Source of the DNA: Undibacterium sp. Jales W-56
Lineage (GTDB): Bacteria; Pseudomonadota; Gammaproteobacteria; Burkholderiales; Burkholderiaceae_D
Direction of reading: 5' to 3'
Length of the DNA stretch: 64,000 bases
Assembly (NCBI RefSeq): GCF_025548535.1
Contig: NZ_JAJLQW010000003.1
Location: forward strand, 434,001 to 498,000
In this document: positions 54,689 through 62,285 of the stretch, piece after piece
How positions within the stretch are numbered: the first letter of the stretch is position 1
How the letters are laid out: each line of letters starts with the position of its first letter
Notes under the pieces: model-generated
What the model saw: only the letters and a program-made list of their open reading frames with translations
What the model was told of the DNA's origin: nothing
Database searches by the model: none
Program-made: the position numbers and the translations under genes

Positions 54689-55059
54689 TCGTACGTAGGT
54701 TGAAAGTCCGAATCACTTAAACGACCACCTGACCCATGTCCAATTATCGCCGCGCATTCCTACCCGGAGGTGTCTGGCGACGATTGACATGCGTGCGATT
54801 ACGCTGCGCTAATCGCACCTACGTAATGGCCCAGCCTCTGCCTGCGGTTTTTTGCAGACGGGAATCCAGTTCGCTGCACATAACCGGTTTGCACATTTGC
54901 CGGATGGACAAGAATGCCATTTTTCCGTAAGCTGGCATGGTTGAAATTTTGCCTCATTCCATGTTTTGCTTAATGACTGCCAAGCCGCATCAATACTGGG
55001 TTTTGAGCGATTTTCTTACCCGGTTAATTTTGCAAAATGAAAATTAAATCACGTTATAC
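54661..55059 (+). mobile_element. RAYT-derived miniature element (internal deletion)
   Basis: A shortened copy of the element at 56191. The left 110 bp (54661-54770) are identical to 56191-56300; the right 283 bp (54774-55056) match 56783-57065 with about seven differences. The middle, nearly all of the transposase gene, is missing: only the first codons (MSNYRRAFLPGG) remain. REP-type hairpins lie at both ends of the deleted part. It ends in an attC-like sequence with GTTATAC (55053-55059). Confidence 0.85.
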
Positions 55060-55062
55060 CTC

Positions 55063-55299
55063 ATGAACATTGCAGGCATTGACTACAGTTTTTTAGCTGC
55101 TAGCGACGTCCAAAGAGATGGTCTTGGCTTGGAGTGTTATCGCCACAGTGATGGCAATAAATAATTGGTATTAGAGGTTTTTCGCAGCGATGCTCTGCAG
55201 CAGTATCTTGTGACTCAGTTCGTTTCAGATTTGCCTCTGGAGTTACTTGAGTACGTGATTCAAATTTCGCGGAAGGAGCTGGGGACATATGTCGTATAA
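55063..55299 (+). pseudogene. Cassette gene broken by an in-frame stop
   Basis: One reading frame of 78 codons with an in-frame TAA at 55162. Before the stop: NIAGIDYSFLAASDVQRDGLGLECYRHSDGNK. After it the frame continues as coherent protein: VLEVFRSDALQQYLVTQFVSDLPLELLEYVIQISRKELGTYVV, ending at a stop inside the attC site. Continuity of the frame on both sides and the position between attC-like sites argue that this is one cassette gene inactivated by a point or small indel change. Readthrough or reinitiation at the TTG just behind the stop cannot be excluded. The family is not recognised. Confidence 0.65.
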
Positions 55300-55370
55300 C
55301 TCGTTGCTGAACCAGGACAAGCAACAGAGAGCTTGCCGCTTCGCGGCCCATGTTGCTCGCCTGTTAGCGC
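55294..55370. other. Integron attC site
   Basis: R'' GTATAAC (55294-55300) and R' GTTATGT (55364-55370) with the inner arms GAGAGCTTGCCGCTTCGCGG and following pairing inside; 77 bp. The R'' box overlaps the stop of the upstream cassette gene, as is usual. Confidence 0.8.
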
Positions 55371-55488
55371 GGCGTTATGTGAATATAGCTCGAAAAATGG
55401 CTCTGTCGGCTAATTGTCGGGCGAAATTCGTAACCGACAAAGTAAGAATCTATGAATACTCATGGTTCACTTACGTTGGAGTATTTAA

Positions 55489-55956
55489 ATGATTCTTAAA
55501 CAGTTACGTATCAGCCGCCAACTCTCTCAAGAGCAATTAGCTTTGATGTCTGGTTTAAATGTTAGAACTATTCAGAGAATAGAAAGCGGTCAAAAACCTA
55601 GTTTAGAGTCTCTTAAATGTCTTGCGTCTGTGCTTGAAGTTGATGTTTCAACCTTAAACCAGGAGATATTTATGATTGACAAAAACACAGCTAATTGGCA
55701 AAACCTTCCATTTTGGCTTAAATGTTGCTTTTCCATGAACCTTCTAATTGCTCAACCCACCAGAAGCATTGCTAAAAGGGTGGAAATTTTGTCGCATATT
55801 AGTGGGTTTTTATTTTGTGCTCTAGGCCTAGTAAATCAGGTCGCGTTGGCTGGTGGTTTAATTATGCTTACAAACGCCTATTTATTTTATCTTCTGGTTT
55901 GGCAAGGGGATAAATATGGTATTTGGTATGAATCGCCAGAAGCAAAAAACACATAA
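55489..55956 (+). CDS. XRE-family regulator with two membrane spans, cassette gene
   Basis: A 155-residue protein. Residues 1-60 are an XRE helix-turn-helix (LKQLRISRQLSQEQLALMSGLNVRTIQRIESGQKPSLESLKCLASVLEV). Residues 95-145 hold two hydrophobic spans (VEILSHISGFLFCALGLVNQVALAGGLIML and NAYLFYLLVWQG). Membrane-anchored XRE proteins of this build are known from other integron arrays (from memory). The base composition is clearly more AT-rich than the surroundings, suggesting recent acquisition. SD GGAG precedes the ATG. The stop codon overlaps the attC R'' box at 55951. Confidence 0.82.
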   Translation: MILKQLRISRQLSQEQLALMSGLNVRTIQRIESGQKPSLESLKCLASVLEVDVSTLNQEIFMIDKNTANWQNLPFWLKCCFSMNLLIAQPTRSIAKRVEILSHISGFLFCALGLVNQVALAGGLIMLTNAYLFYLLVWQGDKYGIWYESPEAKNT

Positions 55957-56043
55957 CAAGACGGTCGTCGGGGAATCGCCAATGACGATTCCTCTTTTTT
56001 TTAACTTTCTGGTGGCGGCGATCCCGAGACCTCTACGTTAGGC
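55951..56043. other. Integron attC site
   Basis: R'' ACATAAC (55951-55957) and R' GTTAGGC (56037-56043), 93 bp, with long imperfect pairing of the inner arms (GGGAATCGCC against GGCGATCCC). Best-formed of the sites in the array together with 57831. Confidence 0.8.
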
Positions 56044-56057
56044 ATAAGGGGAGATGA

Positions 56058-56198
56058 ATGATCGTCACTGAAGAAAAAATAATTGAACTAAGCAAGATCA
56101 AAGTCCTACTGCCAATCGTGATTGCATGTGTATTTGTCGCAATTGGATGTCAGATGATTAATATGGATTCTGCAGAGATAGAGTCTCAGCCCGCGTAG
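56058..56198 (+). pseudogene. Truncated membrane-protein cassette gene, cut at the RAYT element
   Basis: Begins directly behind the attC at 56043 with a good SD (GGGGAGATGA) and ATG at 56058. It reads 46 codons: VTEEKIIELSKIKVLLPIVIACVFVAIGCQMINMDSAEIESQ, i.e. a polar start and a membrane span. This opening resembles the PH-like/STM3941 membrane protein family, whose members are about three times longer. From 56191 on the frame is RAYT-element sequence and stops at 56196. The missing 3' part does not reappear after the element at 57068, so this was not a simple insertion without loss. Confidence 0.7.
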
Positions 56199-57068
56199 GT
56201 ACGATTAGCGCAGCGTAATCGTACGTAGGTTGAAAGTCCGAATCACTTAAACGACCACCTGACCCATGTCCAATTATCGCCGCGCATTCCTACCCGGAGG
56301 CACCTGGTTCTTTACTGTGAATTTACTTGAGCGACACCGCAATGATTTACTGGTACGCGAGATCGCATTGTTGCGGCAGGTGGTAAAGCGTGTCCGTCAG
56401 CGCTACCCGTTTCACATTGATGCCTGGGTGGTATTGCCTGAGCATATGCATTGCGTTTTCACCCTACCGCCCGGCGACAGCGACTTCAGCTTACGCTGGC
56501 GTTTAATCAAGAGCGGCTTTTCGCGCGCCTTACCCAAAACCGAATCCTTGTCCGCCGTGCGACAGGCGGCGGGTGAGCGGGGTATGTGGCAACGGCATTA
56601 TTGGGAACACCTGATTCGCGACGAAGAGGATTATCAGCGCCATGTGGATTACGTGCATGTCAATCCGCTGAAACATGGCCTGGTGCAGCGTGTTGCGGAC
56701 TGGCCGTATTCGACTTTTCATCGGGCGGTAGCGGCGGGGATTTATCCTGTGGATTGGTGTGGAGATGAATCGACCGGGGCGCCTGGTGACGATTGACATG
56801 CGTGCGATTACGCTGCGCTAATCGCACCTACGTAATGGCCCAGCCTCTGCCTGCGGTTTTTTGCAGACGGGAATCCAGTTCGCTGCACATAACCGGTTTG
56901 CACATTTGCCGGGTGGACAAGAATGCCATTTTTCCGTAAGCTGGCATGGTTGAAATTCTGCCTCATTTCAGGTTTTGCTTAATGGCTGCCAAGCCGCATC
57001 AATACTGGGTTTTGAGCGATTTTCTTACCCGGTTAATTTTGCAAAGTGAAAATTAAATCACGTTAGGT
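56191..57068 (+). mobile_element. Full-length RAYT element with attC-like right end
   Basis: Left: REP-type hairpin around ACGATTAGCGCAGCGTAATCGT (56201-56222). Middle: transposase gene 56266-56796. Right: a second REP hairpin (TGCGATTACGCTGCGCTAATCGCA core) at about 56803-56826, then about 220 bp non-coding, then the attC-like end with GTTAGGT (57062-57068). The right end and both hairpins are shared with the derivative at 54661. The unit seems to include the attC-like sequence, unlike ordinary RAYT elements. Confidence 0.8.
56266..56796 (+). CDS. REP-associated tyrosine transposase (RAYT, TnpA-REP)
   Basis: A 176-residue Y1-type HUH transposase of the RAYT group. The start MSNYRRAFLPGGTWFFTVNL is typical; the HUH motif is in VLPEHMHCVFTLPPG (His60, His62); the helix with the nucleophilic Tyr is EEDYQRHVDYVHVNPLKHGLV. 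RAYTs cut single-stranded REP hairpins and spread them as BIMEs. REP hairpins flank this gene. The HUH and Tyr residues are intact, so it could be active, and it could act on the deletion derivative at 54661 in trans. Such proteins are usually single-copy domestic genes; here one sits in a cassette array. Confidence 0.92.
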   Translation: MSNYRRAFLPGGTWFFTVNLLERHRNDLLVREIALLRQVVKRVRQRYPFHIDAWVVLPEHMHCVFTLPPGDSDFSLRWRLIKSGFSRALPKTESLSAVRQAAGERGMWQRHYWEHLIRDEEDYQRHVDYVHVNPLKHGLVQRVADWPYSTFHRAVAAGIYPVDWCGDESTGAPGDD

Positions 57069-57074
57069 TTCTCT

Positions 57075-57823
57075 ATGGCGCTCGTTGACGATCCCAAGGC
57101 CTTCATCGCCCGGATGTTTCAAATGGAGGTGAACGAAGGGCGAGGTGCGCATTGTCAGATCTTCCCAGAGGGAACCTCGTCCGTCCCCTTCAATTTGGGG
57201 TCTGGCGAGTTGGTGTATGCCATCTACAAGTTCAAGTACTACTTCACCAAAGACGCCCTGTACGTTTCCAGCCCCACAGGTCACTTTCGCATCGTGTGGA
57301 GTGAAGTCTCTGCTTGTTCAACCAAGCACGGAGACGGCAACAGGAAATCCAAGATCTCAACAGTTCAAGGTGAGTCTTTCGTCCTCGACATGACCGACCT
57401 CGCTAAAGGTTGGTCGGGTCGAATTTCGCAGCTCATTCACGGCATGATTGACCGGTGGGGTACGCCAGGAACGCTAGGTACGCCACCAATGACCATTGAG
57501 GAGTTTCTTGCCCACCCCGACGCCGAGGGTGCATTTGCGCCGAACCTCGAAGTACGCATAACTCTCACAGAATTAGCCGGGAACTATTTGCGTTGCGCGC
57601 CATGCCCCATGTCACACACGTCCTGCTAGTCCGCTCCGGAACTGAAGACGAGGAGCTTGCCGTTGCGTCTGTTGTCATCGTATCCAGTGCCGGCACAGAG
57701 GCATTTGCTCCATTCGCCGAACGCATGGGCGCTGATGGAGTAGTCGAAGCAGAAGAAGCTACTAGGTGCAAGATTCCGAATCTCACCAGAAGTCAGAACG
57801 TATACGAGGTTCTGTGGGATTGA
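57075..57823 (+). pseudogene. Cassette gene split by a 1-nt frameshift
   Basis: A frame from 57075 reads 168 codons (ALVDDPKAFIARMFQMEVNEG ... YAIYKFKYYFTKDALYVSSPTGHFRIVWSEVSACSTKHGDG ... LEVRITLTELA), then falls out of sense at about 57578 and stops at 57629. A second frame continues coherently from there: RELFALRAMPHVTHVLLVRSGTEDEELAVASVV ... NVYEVLWD, to 57823. One base lost in a CCGGG-like stretch at 57576-57581 would join them into a protein of about 249 residues. Both halves are coherent and the attC begins 7 bp after the second, so it is best read as one disrupted cassette gene. Family not recognised. Confidence 0.7.
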
Positions 57824-57830
57824 GCGAGAA

Positions 57831-57908
57831 ACCTAACCCTTCCATCGAGGGGACGTCCAACATCAGGCTTCGCCTGCTGTCGGCCGCCCCTCATGTCAAA
57901 CGTTAGGC
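57831..57908. other. Integron attC site
   Basis: R'' ACCTAAC (57831-57837) and R' GTTAGGC (57902-57908) with inner pairs such as GAGGGG/CCCCTC and a GGCTTCGCC hairpin tip. 78 bp. Typical attC in every visible feature. Confidence 0.85.
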
Positions 57909-57982
57909 GGCGCCATTCCAAAGCCCGATATAACTTGACCGTCTTGTAAATAAAAACCATCTGAAACTTCCAGGATGCAAAC

Positions 57983-58402
57983 ATGAAAAAATCAGAAGCG
58001 AACCAGGGTCAGCCGGCATCGGAGCTGATCTCGAACAGAATCGCCGAACTCGGGGGCTGGCGCGGGGAAACCCTCAGCAAAATGCGTCAGCTGATCCAGG
58101 CAGCGGACCCTGATGTGGTCGAGGAGTGGAAGTGGATGGGCACGCCGGTCTGGTCGCACCACGGCATTATTTGTACCGGCGAATCCTACAAAGACAAGAT
58201 CAAGCTGACCTTCCTCAAGGGGGCGTCCCTGAAAGATCCGGCGGGGTTGTTCAACGCCAGCCTCGACGGCAACGCACGCCGCGCGATCGACATCCATGAA
58301 GGAGAAGAAGTGGACGAGTCCGCCTTCAAGGCGCTGATTCGCGCAGCGGTTGCCCTCAACAGTGCCGGCAAGGCCAAGCCTGCGAAGAAAGCGAAGTCCT
58401 AG
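57983..58402 (+). CDS. DUF1801 (YdhG-like) family protein
   Basis: A 139-residue DUF1801 protein: SNRIAELGGWRGETLSKMRQLIQAADPDVVEEWKWMGTPVWSHHGIICTGESYKDKIKLTFLKGASLKDPAGLFNASLDGNARRAIDIHEGEEVDESAF is the complete domain, with a Lys/Ala tail. The fold is a small alpha/beta one and its function is unknown. It follows the attC at 57831 with about 75 bp between, but no attC is found behind it, so it is either the last cassette with its site lost or a normal gene at the border. Confidence 0.82.
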   Translation: MKKSEANQGQPASELISNRIAELGGWRGETLSKMRQLIQAADPDVVEEWKWMGTPVWSHHGIICTGESYKDKIKLTFLKGASLKDPAGLFNASLDGNARRAIDIHEGEEVDESAFKALIRAAVALNSAGKAKPAKKAKS

Positions 58403-58440
58403 GGATTCCGACCTTGAACAGGGTCGACATCGGATCAGCC

Positions 58441-58472
58441 TGCGCAGGTATGATTAGCGCAAGGTAAACATA
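58441..58472. repeat. Relic of a REP-type hairpin
   Basis: GGTATGATTAGCGCAAGGTAA and the next bases match the left RAYT-element hairpin (GGTACGATTAGCGCAGCGTAA) with several changes; the second arm is degraded. It marks the right border of the array and points to an older REP insertion. Confidence 0.5.
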
Positions 58473-58695
58473 TACTCCTACCATGTATTTTTTTAAATGC
58501 GCTTAAAACAATGCGGATTAAGGCATATTTATTGGTGCATTGTGGGGAGTATATGGTTTTGCCGATGTCGCCTGGCCTTGTCATCTTTGATCAGGCGACT
58601 GGCGGCATAGCCTGCGAAAGCACCCCCCGAAAATATCAATCGCGGTCAGCGATACCGACCCGCCGCACAGTAGGCGGCTGGATAGCGAGGATCGA
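58473..58695. other. Intergenic, border of array to polymer-forming gene
   Basis: No gene supported. A small plus-strand frame covers the area but runs into the next gene's 3' end on the other strand and has no SD. AT-rich at 58480-58550, then GC-rich towards 58690. Confidence 0.3.
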
Positions 58696-59751
58696 TCACG
58701 CGAGTTCGGATTCGCGCTTGAGCCGGCGTACCACTTCCCAATCCAGTTCGACCTCGCGTTTTTTTTCTAAAGCGTCGATGTGCTTGAGTTTTTTGTCTTC
58801 GATAAATTTGCCGGACAAAATATGACGCGGCTTGCTTGGTGCCGAGACGAAGCCGTTGCTTGCCCATAGCGAGCGGCGCAGTGTCGTGCCTGCCAGAATG
58901 CCGAAATCGTCGCCGCTGCTGACGCCTTGTTCCGCGACCACCGATTCGCCGGCCTTGATGTAGCGTGCTGCGTAGATCGTTGCTTTGGTGGCGATCCAGC
59001 GACCGACGTGGATTTCGCCATTCAGGCTGCTGATCTCGCCGGTGGCGCGCAAGCTGCCCCAGGTGCTGATGTCGCTCTGGCTGATCAGCGCGCCGGTTTC
59101 CAGATTGCCCTGGCAGGTCAGGCTGCCGGCGAACAGGCTGCCGGTGACGGTGATATCGGTTTCGCTAAAGACTTCGCCTTTGCAATTGCCGTCGCCGGCA
59201 ATCAGGATTTCGCTGGCACTCAGATGACCGCCGATGTATTGGACTTCGATCACATCGAACACGTCGTCGAGCTGCACGCTGCCGTGACAGTCGAGCACAT
59301 CGCAGGCCAGGTAGCCGAGCGCCTGGATGTCGCCGAAGCCGCCAAACATCTCTTGATGCGCGTCGCGTTGCAGGATCGCCGGATGCACAAATTGATCCAG
59401 GTAGCTGCTGCCGTCTTTAGCGGTTTTGGCCTGATCGAGTTCCAGCATGCGTGCCATCCACTCGGCGCTGCAGCCGGTTTTCAATAAAAACTCGACTTCG
59501 ATATCGCCGCCGCAATCGAGCGCCTGACCGACGTACAGCGATTGCACGCGGATGTCGCCAGTGACGGTGAGTTTGCCGAGGCAAAAGACTTCTTCTGCTG
59601 CCAGATCGCCATCGACCAGCAAGTCGCCGCCGACCAGCAATTGGGTAGCGATCGTCAGGTCGCCCTGGATGTGCACGTCGCCGGTGCTGGCGAATTGCTT
59701 GCGCTTCAGGCGTTTGGATTGGAAAGGGATAGGGGCGATCAGCTTGGACAT
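58696..59751 (-). CDS. Polymer-forming (bactofilin-like) beta-solenoid protein
   Basis: A 351-residue protein. Residues 20-290 are short repeated beta strands with Gly/Asp turns: GDVHIQGDLTIATQLLVGGDLLVDGDLAAEEVFCLGKLTVTGDIRVQSLYVGQALDCGGDIEVEF, and later GSLFAGSLTCQGNLETGALISQSDISTWGSLRATGEIS. This is the right-handed beta-solenoid pattern of polymer-forming cytoskeletal proteins (bactofilins) and their relatives. A charged helical tail (DALEKKREVELDWEVVRRLKRESEL) follows. No signal peptide, so cytoplasmic. It is longer than true bactofilins (about 150), so a relative rather than a member. Confidence 0.7.
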   Translation of the reverse strand: MSKLIAPIPFQSKRLKRKQFASTGDVHIQGDLTIATQLLVGGDLLVDGDLAAEEVFCLGKLTVTGDIRVQSLYVGQALDCGGDIEVEFLLKTGCSAEWMARMLELDQAKTAKDGSSYLDQFVHPAILQRDAHQEMFGGFGDIQALGYLACDVLDCHGSVQLDDVFDVIEVQYIGGHLSASEILIAGDGNCKGEVFSETDITVTGSLFAGSLTCQGNLETGALISQSDISTWGSLRATGEISSLNGEIHVGRWIATKATIYAARYIKAGESVVAEQGVSSGDDFGILAGTTLRRSLWASNGFVSAPSKPRHILSGKFIEDKKLKHIDALEKKREVELDWEVVRRLKRESELA

Positions 59752-59890
59752 AGCGGCTTTCGAAAGGCAATGAAGTCGCTATTATCCCCGCAGCGTGCAG
59801 AACTTGGGAAGTTTCGTGATGGTTCGGGATCGATGCTACGGCTAAATGGGCCGTAGCGCAGTAATGCGGCGGGTGTTTTAGCGTGAGCGA

Positions 59891-60193
59891 TTAAATCTTG
59901 ATCGAAAAATGGCGCAGCTGCTCGTCATCTTCGCTGCGCCTTGCGGCTCTGCGCCGGGCGGTTTTTGCGCGGGTGTCGAACATCACCGCCACCGATGACG
60001 GCGCTCTGTCGTTGCGACGGCGGTCCCCGCCCTGACGCCGATCGTCGCCGCTGCGTAAGCTGCGCACGACTTCATTGGCCTCGGCAGTTTTGCTCTGTGC
60101 TTCGCCTGATTGCGGCGACGCAGCTGCACCGCCGGCGGTGCGCTGATCCGCTGGCAGAACCTGGGTAACACGGGTGAAGGGAAAAAGTTTCAT
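59891..60193 (-). CDS. Small basic hypothetical protein
   Basis: A 100-residue Arg-rich protein with a charged core (SLRSGDDRRQGGDRRRNDR and RRRAARRSEDDEQL) and a hydrophobic start (KLFPFTRVTQVLPAD). No family recognised and no good SD before the ATG at 60193. It is included because the reading frame is well placed between two genes and the composition is that of many small conserved betaproteobacterial proteins. Low-complexity Arg/Asp content could also arise by chance in a GC-rich area. Confidence 0.4.
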   Translation of the reverse strand: MKLFPFTRVTQVLPADQRTAGGAAASPQSGEAQSKTAEANEVVRSLRSGDDRRQGGDRRRNDRAPSSVAVMFDTRAKTARRRAARRSEDDEQLRHFSIKI

Positions 60194-60402
60194 GCTGGTT
60201 TGCTTAAAGATGCATCAATCGGTAACGGCAGATTTAGCCGTAACTTGAATTGGCTTTTAGTAGAAATACCCAAATAAGCCCGAAATTAGCTGGTTTTTCT
60301 AACAAAAACCGGCGATTTTGCTAGAGTTAGTCAGCAGGCCGGAGCGCTGCAGTTCCGATTGTCGATTACAATGCGCTAGCGAATTTTGTAACGAATTTCA
60401 TC

Positions 60403-61464
60403 ATGACCATGCACCTTCCAGACCTTCCCGCCGATATCCACGGCAGCTTGCCAGAACAGGCAATTGCGACCGCGACCCGCCATATTGCCGACATTCTGGC
60501 ATTGGCGATCGAGCATGGGCCCTCCCATAAGGCGCTGATCGTGGCGGATACCGGCTGCGGTCTGACGCTGGCATTGAGCGCAGCCTATCGCCGCTGCCTG
60601 CCGGACGCGCAATATGTCGATTTCGATCAGGTCAGCCCGGATGAAATCCATGCGATTTTTGACGTCATGGCAGCATCCGACCTGGTGGTGCTGGTGCAGA
60701 CCACCAGTTTCCGCCTCGATGCCTACCGGGTAAGGGTAGAGCTGTTCAAGCGCGGCCTGAAAGTGATTGAGCATTTGCACCTGTCGCGCCTGACCCAGAC
60801 AGAGGCGCTGATTTATATCGATAGCCTGGCTTACGATCCTGCGTATTATCGCGGCGTCGGTCGCGCCCTCAAGCACAAGATCGATCGCGCGCAGAGCGCC
60901 GTAGTGGAGAGCGGCGAGGGCGCGCGCCTGGTGTTTGCTTCACCCCTGGAATCCGCCAAGCTGAACATCGGCGATTACACCGGCATGACGAATGTCGGCG
61001 GCCAGTTCCCGATTGGCGAAGTGTTCACCGAGGCGCAGGATCTGGAAGCGGTCAGCGGACGTGTGCGGATTTTTGTGTTCGGCGATACCAGCTTCTTAGT
61101 CAATCAACCTGCCAGGCCGATTACCCTGATCGTGGAAAAAGGCCGCGTCAGCGGCGTCGTCGATTCCACGCCGGAATTCGATCAGGTGCTGACCAATATC
61201 CGTGCCGTGGAAGGCGAAGTCTGGTTGCGTGAATTAGGATTCGGTCTGAACCGCGCCTTCTCGGCGCAGCGCACCGTGTGCGACATCGGAACTTATGAGC
61301 GCATGTGCGGCATCCATCTCTCGCTGGGCGCCAAGCATGGCGTGTATACCAAGCCGCAGCTCAAGCGCAAGGATTGCCGTTTCCATGTCGATGTATTTGC
61401 CGTGACCGAGGCGGTATTGCTCGACGATGAAGTGGTCTATCGCGACGGGGCCTGGATCACTTAA
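60403..61464 (+). CDS. M29-like leucyl aminopeptidase (aminopeptidase T family-related)
   Basis: A 353-residue protein with the metal-binding landmarks of M29-type aminopeptidases: the segment IGDYTGMTNVGGQFPIGEVFTEAQ near residues 195-220 carries the GEV(F/Y)T(E/A) motif with a metal-ligand Glu, and the later ELGFGLNRAFS plus GIHLSLGAKHGVYTKPQLKRKDCRFHVDVF contain the Glu/His/Asp set. The N-terminal half is a Rossmann-like domain with ALIVADTGCGLTLALS. It has no signal peptide. The start ATG at 60403 has a weak SD. Distant relationship; peptidase activity is inferred from motif order only. Confidence 0.65.
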   Translation: MTMHLPDLPADIHGSLPEQAIATATRHIADILALAIEHGPSHKALIVADTGCGLTLALSAAYRRCLPDAQYVDFDQVSPDEIHAIFDVMAASDLVVLVQTTSFRLDAYRVRVELFKRGLKVIEHLHLSRLTQTEALIYIDSLAYDPAYYRGVGRALKHKIDRAQSAVVESGEGARLVFASPLESAKLNIGDYTGMTNVGGQFPIGEVFTEAQDLEAVSGRVRIFVFGDTSFLVNQPARPITLIVEKGRVSGVVDSTPEFDQVLTNIRAVEGEVWLRELGFGLNRAFSAQRTVCDIGTYERMCGIHLSLGAKHGVYTKPQLKRKDCRFHVDVFAVTEAVLLDDEVVYRDGAWIT

Positions 61465-61480
61465 TGCAGTCAGTACGGCA

Positions 61481-61945
61481 TCAGGTACGGACATGACGCA
61501 GCAAGAGCAAAATCCGTTTATGGATATTCTCGATGCGGCGGTTCCATAAATAATTTTCCGGCGTTTTAAACGCATGCAGGGAACGCAGGTCCTTGATCTT
61601 GTCGTAGATGTTTTCAATCAGTTTGCCGGTGGGTTTGCCCGCCCAGCTCGCCAGATCGCTTTTTTCTATTCCTTCGTAGCCGGGAATGGTGTCGCGCCGG
61701 ACTGAATCAAAATCAAAGCCGCTCGCATTCAGGCGATCAAATACCGCCGTAGAAAATGCCGGGATCACATCGGCAGGCGCTACCTTGTCCTGCACCACGC
61801 GAAAACATAAGCGCGAGTTTTCTTTGATCTCTTCGATCAAGGCGCGCACGTCGCCTTTGTTCTTGGCGCTGACGTCGCGAAACCATTGCATGGCTTTCGC
61901 CGCGGTCGAGATCACATTTAAAAATGGCAGGATGTTTTCTATCAT
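61481..61945 (-). CDS. Conserved-looking hypothetical protein, 154 aa
   Basis: A 154-residue, mostly helical soluble protein: ENILPFLNVISTAAKAMQWFRDVSAKNKGDVRALIEEIKENSRLCFRVVQDKVAPADVIPAF and then GFDFDSVRRDTIPGYEGIEKSDLASWAGKPTGKLIENIYDKIKDLRSL. No catalytic motif is visible and no family is recognised. The start ATG at 61945 follows a Pro-rich leader without a strong SD. It converges on the M29-like gene with 16 bp between stops. The regular helix pattern and normal codon use support it as real. Confidence 0.55.
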   Translation of the reverse strand: MIENILPFLNVISTAAKAMQWFRDVSAKNKGDVRALIEEIKENSRLCFRVVQDKVAPADVIPAFSTAVFDRLNASGFDFDSVRRDTIPGYEGIEKSDLASWAGKPTGKLIENIYDKIKDLRSLHAFKTPENYLWNRRIENIHKRILLLLRHVRT

Positions 61946-62285
61946 GGGGCGTGAGGGTGGAAGCCGGAGTGTCCATAGCTTACGTAAAGATGATTTGCTT
62001 GTCTATCCGTTGCTATCCATTGCTGTCCATTACTGTCAATGGAGCAGAAGCGTGATGCGCCGGGTATTGGCCTGTCGCGGCGCGTCATTCACCGGTTTTT
62101 CGCCGCTTACCGAAGCCAGGCCGGCGTTCGCCGAAATCCGCGAGACATTGGATGACGGAGCGATTATCTTGAGCCTGTCGACGCAATGAGTGACTCAAAA
62201 TTAATGACGGACGTCAGCCCGGTAATCGGCTAAATTCTGCGGACAGTTGCCAACCGCGATCCGCAAATGAATAAAGGAAGGAATC
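61946..62285. other. Non-coding gap upstream of the LiaF-like pair
   Basis: 340 bp between divergent starts. A plus-strand frame covers part of it but lacks an SD, and its frame lies antisense to the neighbour. A tandem triplet of related 9-mers (TTGCTATCCA / TTGCTGTCCA / TTACTGTCAA) at about 62008-62040 is the only visible structure and may be an operator or promoter repeat. Confidence 0.35.

Noticed and set aside
54736-54930. 64-codon frame starting MSNYRRAFLPGG
   Set aside because: Only the first 12 codons are transposase; the rest is frame read through the REP hairpin and non-coding right block. Annotated as part of the miniature element instead.
55100-55351. 83-codon minus-strand frame in the array
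   Set aside because: Antisense to the interrupted cassette gene and crossing the attC site.
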